Assembly: GCA_946612455.1 (NCBI GenBank)
Contig: CAMOER010000011.1
Coordinates: forward strand, 1-64,000
Source: UBA3305 sp002373555
GTDB taxonomy: Bacteria > Bacillota > Clostridia > Lachnospirales > Lachnospiraceae
DNA: 64,000 nt
Direction of reading: 5' to 3'
Part shown: positions 43,724 through 50,685 of the stretch, piece by piece
How the letters are laid out: every line of letters starts with the position of its first letter
How positions within the stretch are numbered: the stretch's first letter is position 1
Program-made: the position numbers and the translations under genes
Notes under the pieces: model-generated
What the model was told of the DNA's origin: nothing
The model's database searches: none
The model's input: the letters and a program-made list of their open reading frames with translations, nothing else

Positions 43724-44527
43724 TCATAACAGCTGCTGCTCAATAACATCCACGATCTGCTGAATGTCCAGCGGCCGATCCATGGATTCAAAAGTCATCA
43801 GCAGATCTATACCCGGTGTATAACCGTTCTCTATATAGGCCTTTATTTTGCGTGCAGCACTTTGTCTGTATTCCGGAACATCCATCATCCCAAAGTGCTC
43901 CCAGATCTTGATGCTCATCAATTCCGGATCAAGGATCGTAAAATCCGGATAGATGATATTTCCGCCAAGATCCAATGCGCATTCATAACGAAACGGGAGA
44001 TTCCTTCTTTTCAGTTCATGTGCTATAAATGCTTCCGATTTCGATCTTACCATGAGTCCGCCCGTTGTCGGAACAATAAGGTTTTCCGGATATTCTGGAT
44101 TGGTATCATATTTTTCTGTTTCCCATGCACGTATAATGTCATTCTTTCGCTCCAGTTCGGGCCGAAGAACTTCATAAAGCGGTGCACAATGCAGGATCCT
44201 TCTGTACGCTTTATCTTCCTCTTCTTTATAGCAGTTCATATAAGCATCCAGTGCTTTCAATTCACAAACCAGTTCTCTGCGCTGTCTTCTCCAGACTGCT
44301 TTTCTGGCTAAAGCCTGTATCTTATCCATCTCCCGGACAGGCAGATAGACGAATTCTGTCTTTTCGTGCCTGCTTCTGTCTGATATTTCCTGATAATATT
44401 TATAACGCGATCCGCTTTTATTACATTTCAGACTGCCCTTCGGCGCAACAGCTATTTTCTGATCCAGTTCTTTGATCTGTGCAGCGACTGAAATTCTGCG
44501 TTCTGAAATTCTTTCAAATAATGTCAC
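43724..44527 (-). CDS. Uncharacterised PD-(D/E)XK nuclease-like protein
   Basis: A 267-residue protein of unknown function. The N-terminal half is charged and helical, with the stretch APKGSLKCNKSGSRYKYYQ. The C-terminal half has VRSKSEAFIAHELKRRNLPFRYE, IIYPDFTILDP and KIWEHFGMMDVPEY, the spacing of a restriction-endonuclease fold (Glu, PD and Glu/Lys-type positions). I recall similar uncharacterised proteins across gut clostridia. The start is GTG at 44527 with GGAGG 6 nt upstream. The gene is visibly more AT-rich than its neighbours and is flanked by the 42-bp array and by degenerate copies of its core, which suggests an acquired accessory locus. Confidence 0.7.
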   Translation of the reverse strand: MTLFERISERRISVAAQIKELDQKIAVAPKGSLKCNKSGSRYKYYQEISDRSRHEKTEFVYLPVREMDKIQALARKAVWRRQRRELVCELKALDAYMNCYKEEEDKAYRRILHCAPLYEVLRPELERKNDIIRAWETEKYDTNPEYPENLIVPTTGGLMVRSKSEAFIAHELKRRNLPFRYECALDLGGNIIYPDFTILDPELMSIKIWEHFGMMDVPEYRQSAARKIKAYIENGYTPGIDLLMTFESMDRPLDIQQIVDVIEQQLL

Positions 44528-44680
44528 TTTAACCCTCCTGAAAATTCTTTTTTAGCGTTCCGAATTGTCTTATTATTTCAGATAATACATAATATTGCTG
44601 CTGATATATGCAATAATAATATTATTTTCTGACTTTATATTAAACAATCCTGACACAAAAAGTCAAGAGTACGCAATCAT

Positions 44681-44880
44681 TTATCCTGGCAATCCGAGTA
44701 CAGTGCAAAAATCTCTATCTGAGATTTATTATGGTCTGAAATGTGCATACGTGCATTTAATAAAGGCAGTTATGGTCTCGTATCTCCGTGATATCAGGGA
44801 CCTAAAAGTTCCCACAGCTGATATACATGCCCAGAACGGCTGCTTCCAGGGCTTTATAAGAAGAAACAAAGACCATAATC
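44681..44880. repeat. Dispersed degenerate copies of the 42-bp repeat core
   Basis: TTATGGTCT occurs at 44729 and 44770 (41 bp apart), the second followed by a CTCCGTG match; a weaker copy starts at 44681 and an inverted AGACCATAA lies near 44870. They sit upstream of the PD-(D/E)XK-like gene, in an AT-rich interval (44528-45007) with no convincing gene. A 105-codon plus-strand frame at 44595-44912 has no recognisable similarity. Confidence 0.45.
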
Positions 44881-45007
44881 AGACAGCTATCCTCTACTCA
44901 AGCACCATTTGAGACCTTAAATACAGAGAACCTGATAACCATGCACCGTCAAAGAGTGAAAATGCAGAAAACAATGCAGCCACAGACACATTGAAGTTCT
45001 GCAGAAC

Positions 45008-45034
45008 AAAAAAAGGACAGCCTGATGGCTGTCC
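45008..45034 (-). terminator. Terminator of the modA-like/nifX-like operon
   Basis: GGACAGCC and GGCTGTCC form an 8-bp stem with a TGAT-type loop, followed on the minus strand by seven T residues. Confidence 0.95.
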
Positions 45035-45054
45035 GGTAATGTTATTTACTTGCT

Positions 45055-46125
45055 TCACGACTCCGGCAGCGTGAATCCGTTTGCCACCAGCTGCGCCAGC
45101 ACTTCATCGCTGCACATGAAATCAATGAATACCGTCGCGGTCTCCTGTCTTCCCGTGCTTGTCAGGATCCCCAGACGATAGGTGGTCGGCGCAAAACCTT
45201 CCACGATATGGATCTTCTCGGCTTCCAGCACGGCATCGTTCTGATACACGAAGCCGCAGTCGCAGGTCCCGTCGACCAGCAGACCGAGCAGTTCTTCCAC
45301 AGAGGCAGCCAGATAGACTTCCTTCTCCTTGACGCCCTCCCAAAGCTCCTGCTCCTTCAAGGTATCGATCGTATACTCTCCCACCGGCAGATAGATCGGA
45401 TCTCCGATCGCGATTGATCCCGCCTTTTCAAGATCTGCGACAGTGATGATGCCGAGTCTCGAATTTCTGGGCACCACGAAGGCCAGCTCGTTCGTCATCA
45501 GCGCATGCACGGAACCATCGATGACCATTCCCGCTTCCTGCAGGGCCGACATATATTTCTTTCCGCCGATCAGGAGCAGATCATATGCCGCACCGGATTC
45601 GACCTGCTTCTGCAGGTTTTCGGAGGAATCATAGACCATCTCGACAGCGATCTCCGGATGCTGTTCGTTGAACTGCGGGATGAACTGCTCATCCATGATC
45701 GTCCGCAGGGTCGATGTTGCAGCGACCACAAGCTTTCCGTCGTTGGCAGGTGTTTCCGCAGCGTCCTCCGCTGCAGCTGGCTCACCGCCTTCTCCGGTTT
45801 CCGCGCTCCCGTCTTCTGCAGCTGTCTCCTCACCGGCCGGTGATTCAGATGCTTCCGCTGACGCTTCCGAGCCTTCTTCGCTCTCTGCCGTCTGACTTTC
45901 ACCTTCCGCCGCAGTTCCATCCTCTGCAGCGCTTTCCTCCGGCGCTTCGCCTTCCATTGCCGCAGCCGATTCACCGTCCTCTGCAGTCATGCCTTCCTCT
46001 TCCGCCTGACTTTCCGCAGCCTCGGCAGATACACCTGTTCCGGCACTCTCCTCTGACGAACTTCCGCAGCCCGCAATTCCCAGGACCATCACAGCCGCAA
46101 GGATGTATACAAGTATCTTTTTCAT
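45055..46125 (-). CDS. Second ModA-like oxyanion-binding lipoprotein with long acidic linker
   Basis: Extracytoplasmic binding protein of 356 residues. The lipoprotein signal ends in VLGIAGC (Cys20). About 110 residues of Glu/Ala/Ser/Gly low complexity follow, then a ModA-type domain (VVAATSTLRTIMDEQFIPQFNEQHPEIAVEMVYDSSENLQKQVESGAAYDLLL, GDPIYLPVGEYTIDTL). It is close in pattern to the ModA at 29645 but has no permease or ATPase beside it; it may share ModBC or the transporter at the right edge. It follows the NifX-like gene by 12 nt. Molybdate versus tungstate specificity is not decided. Confidence 0.87.
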   Translation of the reverse strand: MKKILVYILAAVMVLGIAGCGSSSEESAGTGVSAEAAESQAEEEGMTAEDGESAAAMEGEAPEESAAEDGTAAEGESQTAESEEGSEASAEASESPAGEETAAEDGSAETGEGGEPAAAEDAAETPANDGKLVVAATSTLRTIMDEQFIPQFNEQHPEIAVEMVYDSSENLQKQVESGAAYDLLLIGGKKYMSALQEAGMVIDGSVHALMTNELAFVVPRNSRLGIITVADLEKAGSIAIGDPIYLPVGEYTIDTLKEQELWEGVKEKEVYLAASVEELLGLLVDGTCDCGFVYQNDAVLEAEKIHIVEGFAPTTYRLGILTSTGRQETATVFIDFMCSDEVLAQLVANGFTLPES

Positions 46126-46137
46126 CGCAGTTCCTCT

Positions 46138-46746
46138 TTACTTCTTTTTCTCTTCAGGAGCCTGAAGATCACTGATCGTGGCATCGATCCGGCCCTGAAT
46201 GAATTTTTCGATTTCATCTCTTGAAAGTCCGTCCGGGATTTCCAGTTCATCCGGGAGCAGCTCCGCATCCTCATCCGAGAGAACAAACAGCGTATCCTCC
46301 TCCCGTTCGCTCTCTCCGCCGCCGACTTTCTCAAGTGCGGCCGCCAATGCTTCATCCTCTTCATCCCCATGCTCATGGCATGAAAAGTCATGGCTGTGAC
46401 CGACCGGTCCGGGACCGCCGATATAGTCGCGGATCAGCGGCAGCTGGTTCCTGCGGAAACGGATATAGGCACGCTGCGCTTTCCGTCCGCTGCCGTCGAA
46501 ACGGCTCACGCCCGCATTGGCCATGATCTCAAAAGGCGCCTTCTCGATCGGCCCGCAAATCACGGCTTCACATTTTTCATCAATGATCTTCGCCGCAAAC
46601 AGGAGATTTTCCTCATCCTGTTTCCGCACCGCATCATAGACAGCTTCTTTCTCTGTATCGACCAGAAGAAGCCAGGCAGCCCGCTGAAAGTCCGCCGCCA
46701 CCAGACCGTCCGCATTGTCCGTTTCACAGCATATCGCAATCTTCAT
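46138..46746 (-). CDS. NifX/NafY-like (dinitrogenase Fe-Mo cofactor-binding fold) protein with acidic/His tail
   Basis: A 202-residue cytoplasmic protein. The first about 105 residues match the NifX/NifB C-terminal fold that carries Fe-Mo clusters (MKIAICCETDNADGLVAADFQRAAWLLLVD, AVICGPIEKAPFEIMANAGVSRFDGSGRKAQRAYIRF). After this there is a His/Cys patch (GHSHDFSCHEHGDEED) and an acidic helical tail. No nitrogenase genes are nearby, so a role in handling Mo/W or clusters for the adjacent enzymes is inferred. It lies between the MocA-like/HD gene (51 nt) and the second modA-like gene. Confidence 0.8.
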   Translation of the reverse strand: MKIAICCETDNADGLVAADFQRAAWLLLVDTEKEAVYDAVRKQDEENLLFAAKIIDEKCEAVICGPIEKAPFEIMANAGVSRFDGSGRKAQRAYIRFRRNQLPLIRDYIGGPGPVGHSHDFSCHEHGDEEDEALAAALEKVGGGESEREEDTLFVLSDEDAELLPDELEIPDGLSRDEIEKFIQGRIDATISDLQAPEEKKK

Positions 46747-46797
46747 ATGGATTCACCCTGATATTTATTTGCCTCCTGCGAGACTTTTATTATTTTA

Positions 46798-47976
46798 TCA
46801 TTCCTGCCCGGATTGTTCAATGTACAATTGTTCGCATCGCTTTGCCAGCGCATATCTGCGTTCAAAAGATCTCATGGCATCGGGATCATTTCTGAACTTC
46901 TCCCTTTTCGGGGCGAACCGTTCGTCGATGGTCACCCGGGTACTCCGCCGGATCATCTTGTCCGCCAGGAAAACGATCAGGTTCTCGTTCAGCTTCTGCG
47001 TATATTCTTCCGGAAGTTCCGTGTGCGTCCGTACCAGCGAGGAGACCCGCTCATACCCCAGATCCAAAAGGCAGTCCGCGCCTGCCTCCGCATGCTTTTT
47101 CAGGCCTTTTGCGATATCATGCAGCATCCCCCCGGCATAGCAGAGATCCGCATCCAGTCCGGTCTTTTCCGCCATTTCACGCGCCAGCGCCGCGACCGCA
47201 GCTGAATGCGCCAGCAGGCTCTGATCGACGACGAAGAACCGCAGGATCTCTTCACAGCGTTCTCTGTCCGGGCACCTTCGCTGCTCCGCCTCCGAAAGCA
47301 GCCTTGCAAATGCCTCCGGCGTATCCGAATCCATGATCGAGCCGTGATCCGGCGTCCAAAGACGCACGGTCTTCATGTTCTCCGAAAGATACGCGCCACG
47401 CAGGCCGCCTCTGCCTTCAAATGCGAGGAACTTATCCAGCGCAGCGGCATTGATAAATATCGGATGACCCGGCTCGCCGCAGCATTCCGGATAGATCGCA
47501 TCCGGCCCGGCAGAGCAGGCCGTCGTCAGGATCTTTCTGATCGTAAACGGTGCTGTCATCGGCACATCCACCGGCAGCGTCAGGACGCCCGAGACATCCT
47601 CCGGTGCGCACCCGGGCTGCAGTGAACGGGCATGCGGTCCGTCCGGTCCCTCGGCGGCAGCTGCCGCTGCATAGACATCCTTCACATACTGCAGACCGAT
47701 CTTCAGCGAATCATACATATGGGTCGCTGCATACGCCGGATTGTGCAGAAAGACCACTTCCCGCTCTCCGTTCTCCGGATAATGCGCCCGCACAGCGGAA
47801 ATGATATCTTCCGCCCGGTAACCGGTGATCACCAGCGCCCGGTCGATGCCCATCCCGAAATAAGTATCCAGTTCTCTGATGATATTTTCGATGCCGTCCA
47901 CTTTCATGAGGGGTTTGAAATCACCCATCCTCGAGGAAAGTCCGGCAGCGGAAATGATCAGCGTAAATCTGTTCAT
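46798..47976 (-). CDS. MocA-like nucleotidyltransferase fused to an HD domain (DVU_1551-type)
   Basis: A two-domain enzyme of 392 residues. The N-terminal domain (about 1-225) has an intact NTP-transferase loop ISAAGLSSRMGDFKPLMKVDG and LTLPVDVPMT, as in MocA, the CTP:molybdopterin cytidylyltransferase that makes the cofactor of xanthine-oxidase-family enzymes. The C-terminal HD phosphohydrolase domain (about 240-385) has LLAHSAAVA and GGMLHDIAKG. Such fusions are associated with the DVU_1551-1559 type aldehyde-oxidoreductase gene set. Cytidylylation of molybdopterin for the enzyme at 56987 is a reasonable inference; the HD substrate is unknown. Confidence 0.83.
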   Translation of the reverse strand: MNRFTLIISAAGLSSRMGDFKPLMKVDGIENIIRELDTYFGMGIDRALVITGYRAEDIISAVRAHYPENGEREVVFLHNPAYAATHMYDSLKIGLQYVKDVYAAAAAAEGPDGPHARSLQPGCAPEDVSGVLTLPVDVPMTAPFTIRKILTTACSAGPDAIYPECCGEPGHPIFINAAALDKFLAFEGRGGLRGAYLSENMKTVRLWTPDHGSIMDSDTPEAFARLLSEAEQRRCPDRERCEEILRFFVVDQSLLAHSAAVAALAREMAEKTGLDADLCYAGGMLHDIAKGLKKHAEAGADCLLDLGYERVSSLVRTHTELPEEYTQKLNENLIVFLADKMIRRSTRVTIDERFAPKREKFRNDPDAMRSFERRYALAKRCEQLYIEQSGQE

Positions 47977-48095
47977 GATAAACCCGTCCTGTCCTTTTTA
48001 CGGCATGCTTTTGCCGGATCCGCAAAGCGGAGCATTACATTCCGTTTTGCTGCATGCGCATGATTCCGGCTTCATTCCGGCATTCCCGGGTAAAA

Positions 48096-48124
48096 ATTAT
48101 ACGCTATCCGGGGATTGAAAACAA
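48096..48124 (-). promoter_or_regulatory. Candidate promoter of the MocA-HD/nifX-like/modA-like operon
   Basis: On the minus strand TTGTTT (48124-48119), 17 bp, TATAAT (48101-48096), about 120 nt before the start codon. No ModE-like palindrome is seen here. Confidence 0.6.
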
Positions 48125-48130
48125 TAATTT

Positions 48131-48556
48131 TCAGCCTCTGATCAGAAAGAGTCCGACCGCGCAGACAGCCACGCCTGCGAGCTGCTTCAGCGTGATCGTC
48201 TCCCGGAACAGAAAATAGCCGATAAAAAGGAGTGCGGTCGCAAGACAGATATTGCAGGTAAGCGCGCCGTTCGACACTTTCCAGCCGGCCCGATACAGAA
48301 AAACATAGCCGGCTTCCAGCCCGACGATCGCCAGTCCCAGCACGAAGGACGTCCAGTTGATCTTTGACATCTCAGCCAGGACATTGGACGGTCTGACATA
48401 AAAAACAAACGCCGCGAAGGAAATGGCCGCACCGATCAGATAGGTGACGGTCAGGCCGGCAAAGGCATTCACTTCACCGGGCATGGATTTCTGACAGATG
48501 TTGTAAAAGCAGTTCGAACCGACGATGAGCAGCAGGGGCCAAAGCATATTCCACAT
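48131..48556 (-). CDS. Small EamA/DMT-family membrane protein
   Basis: A 141-residue protein with four or five hydrophobic helices and the C-terminal LLFIGYFLFRETITLKQLAGVAVCAVGLFLIR typical of EamA or SMR-like transporters. It is half the length of a ten-helix DMT transporter and probably functions as an oligomer. ATG at 48556 follows GGAGT. It lies between the propeller gene and the MocA-HD gene with its own intergenic regions, so it may be independent of the Mo genes. Substrate unknown. Confidence 0.8.
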   Translation of the reverse strand: MWNMLWPLLLIVGSNCFYNICQKSMPGEVNAFAGLTVTYLIGAAISFAAFVFYVRPSNVLAEMSKINWTSFVLGLAIVGLEAGYVFLYRAGWKVSNGALTCNICLATALLFIGYFLFRETITLKQLAGVAVCAVGLFLIRG

Positions 48557-48620
48557 AACAGTACTCCATTCCGCCGTCCGCTGACGGCTGAGATATTACG
48601 GGTGTGGGAGACAGAAAGAA

Positions 48621-48649
48621 AAAGAGCCACCGTCCGGAAGGATGGTGGC
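48621..48649 (-). terminator. Terminator of the methyltransferase-ligase/propeller transcript
   Basis: GCCACCGTCC and GGATGGTGGC form a 10-bp stem (one G-T pair) with loop GGAA-type, followed on the minus strand by TTTTTC. Confidence 0.88.
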
Positions 48650-48750
48650 AATCTCAAACATAATTGTTCTGACTTCTCACGCTGTAAAATTGTATCATAA
48701 GGAAGGTTTTCAGTCAATCCGAAACAGCATTGCGCGGCCGGCGGGAACCC

Positions 48751-50673
48751 TCACTCCAGCCGGAATCCGCAGATCCGGCAGTCTCTCGTTCCCAGCACCG
48801 CATAGTTTTCATACACCGCCGGCGATGCTTCTACCGTGACATGATCAAAGTCGAACATATCGTATTCTTCCCCGGTCAGCCCGTCCAGCAGATACAGCTT
48901 CCCGGAGGCACTGCAGTAGAGCACGGCGCCGCTGCCGTCCGGCTTATACACACAGACCGGCGACGACCAGGCGTAGGACGCTTCCTGCTCCCAGATGACC
49001 GTTCCGGTCTTCTTTTCGATGCAGGCCAGCACACCGTGTCCGGTATCCTTCGTCATCGAGACCGTTACGTAGATATAATCCGCTAACGCATTCTTCCCGC
49101 AGGCGATCGTCGACTGAATTCCGCCGGAAACGCCTTCCAGCGTATGGCAGTTATACTCTTTCTGCCACACGATCTCCCCGGTCTCCGCATCGATCTTGAA
49201 GACCGGCACCACGGCTTCGCTGCTCGCACGCCATCCCTTGTGGAACGACGGGCCGATATACAGATACAGTTTTCCGTCTTCCGCAGAAAGCACCGGCGAG
49301 GAGTTCGTATCATCCAGCGTATCCTGCACCCAGACGAGCTGCAGTGTGTTCAAATCCAGACACATCAGATTGCCGCCGTTGTCGCCGACGAACAGATATC
49401 CGCCGTAAACGGACGCACTCGTCTCCATGCCGACCCAGTATTCGCTGCCGGTCCGTTTTCCCATGTACTTCCACTTACACACCTGATCCGGATCGACGGA
49501 CAGCGTTCCGGCTGCTTCGTCGTACTTCGAATTCAGATGGATCAGATACAGCACACCGTTCTCACCCGGCCAGATCAGCGTGTCGGATGCAGCATCCACC
49601 AGCGGCGAGGAATCGAAAAAGCTGACGCTCCGGTCGGCGAATTCATCGCCGTTTCCGAAGGTATACAGCACGCTGCCGTCGATCAGGCTGATGATGAACG
49701 CGCGGGATCGTCCGTTCGTACTGTTGTAGCCGGAGCCGACATAGAGGATCGGAAGCCCTCTGGGATCCAGCGCGCCGGCGCCCTTGAACGTGTAACCGAT
49801 ATCCAGCACATCCCTTGTCGGCTCTCCTGTCTTCAGATCCAAGAAATAGATCTTCCCGTCCAGACAGGCGTAAATGACTTCGACCAGATCATCGTCTGCC
49901 TTCGCGCTGTCATACATGTTCATGACAGCTTTGGTCTCTTTCGGCCATTTCACGATCAGCGGCTGGCCGGTCCAGCCGCTTCCAGTCCATGTTTTATCCT
50001 TATAGGTACGGCTGCCGGTCTTCACGGTCCACAGATTGTTCAGCATATGCGCCTGCATATCCGCTGTACCGAAAGCCGGCGCGTCACGGAAGGAATTCCC
50101 GCGGAAGGTCACGATGCCGGGCAGATCCGTATAACCGCTGCCGGCGCCGAAATCGATATTGTACCAGGGCGTAAATGTGTCCGTCTCCGAAAGAACAGTA
50201 TCATTGACCATGATCTGCGTGGAGGTGATCAGATTGTCCGGTTCGGTGCCGGAAACGGCATGCGGGCTGAAAGATGCCGGCAGCTCGGCATCTGCTTCTG
50301 CTGGATCCTCCGCGGAGCCTGACGCCGTAAGTAATCCGGCGCCGGCGGGGGCGGCATCCCCGGAAGCCGTTTCATTCTGCAGCGCAGCTTCCTCTTCCGC
50401 CTGTTTCCGCTCCTCTGCCTGCCGCTTATGCTCTTCGATCCGCGCGGATATCTGCTGTCTGACATCCGCCGCTTTCTGCACGATCACCGGCCCGGCCAGT
50501 CGGATGAACAGCGCCGCCAGCGCGATCACAACGACAGCCATGACCGTCCTCCTGATGCGCCTCGCTCTTCTCGCTTTTTTCCTCCTGCGCGCTTTGATCA
50601 GCGCGTCCCGCTGCTGTTTTCTCTTATCGTAGGAACCCGTAAGCGTGATGTTTTTCCGGTCTTCTGCTGACAA
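48751..50673 (-). CDS. Membrane-anchored PQQ-like beta-propeller protein
   Basis: A 640-residue protein. A basic N-terminus and one membrane helix (about 44-64) are followed by a charged coiled-coil segment (RQQISARIEEHKRQAEERKQAEEE), a low-complexity linker, then a beta-propeller from about residue 165. Its blades carry ILYVGSGYNS, GYLFVGDNGGNLMCLDLNTLQLVW and VLYCSASGKLYLLDGLTGEE. No dehydrogenase active site is evident, so it is probably a binding or scaffold protein outside the membrane. The start is TTG at 50673 with AGGAGG 7 nt upstream. It is 12 nt after the methyltransferase-ligase gene and ends at a terminator. Function in the Mo/W system is unknown. Confidence 0.8.
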   Translation of the reverse strand: MSAEDRKNITLTGSYDKRKQQRDALIKARRRKKARRARRIRRTVMAVVVIALAALFIRLAGPVIVQKAADVRQQISARIEEHKRQAEERKQAEEEAALQNETASGDAAPAGAGLLTASGSAEDPAEADAELPASFSPHAVSGTEPDNLITSTQIMVNDTVLSETDTFTPWYNIDFGAGSGYTDLPGIVTFRGNSFRDAPAFGTADMQAHMLNNLWTVKTGSRTYKDKTWTGSGWTGQPLIVKWPKETKAVMNMYDSAKADDDLVEVIYACLDGKIYFLDLKTGEPTRDVLDIGYTFKGAGALDPRGLPILYVGSGYNSTNGRSRAFIISLIDGSVLYTFGNGDEFADRSVSFFDSSPLVDAASDTLIWPGENGVLYLIHLNSKYDEAAGTLSVDPDQVCKWKYMGKRTGSEYWVGMETSASVYGGYLFVGDNGGNLMCLDLNTLQLVWVQDTLDDTNSSPVLSAEDGKLYLYIGPSFHKGWRASSEAVVPVFKIDAETGEIVWQKEYNCHTLEGVSGGIQSTIACGKNALADYIYVTVSMTKDTGHGVLACIEKKTGTVIWEQEASYAWSSPVCVYKPDGSGAVLYCSASGKLYLLDGLTGEEYDMFDFDHVTVEASPAVYENYAVLGTRDCRICGFRLE

Positions 50674-50685
50674 TGAAATGCCTCC

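Noticed and set aside
43234..44527. Type III toxin-antitoxin (ToxIN-like) locus
   Set aside because: The array lies downstream, not upstream, of the gene; the protein is larger than ToxN-type toxins and has a PD-(D/E)XK rather than a ToxN-like pattern.
44595..44912. A 105-codon plus-strand frame in the AT-rich island
   Set aside because: It has no positioned ribosome-binding site and no recognisable similarity, and it overlaps degenerate repeat copies.
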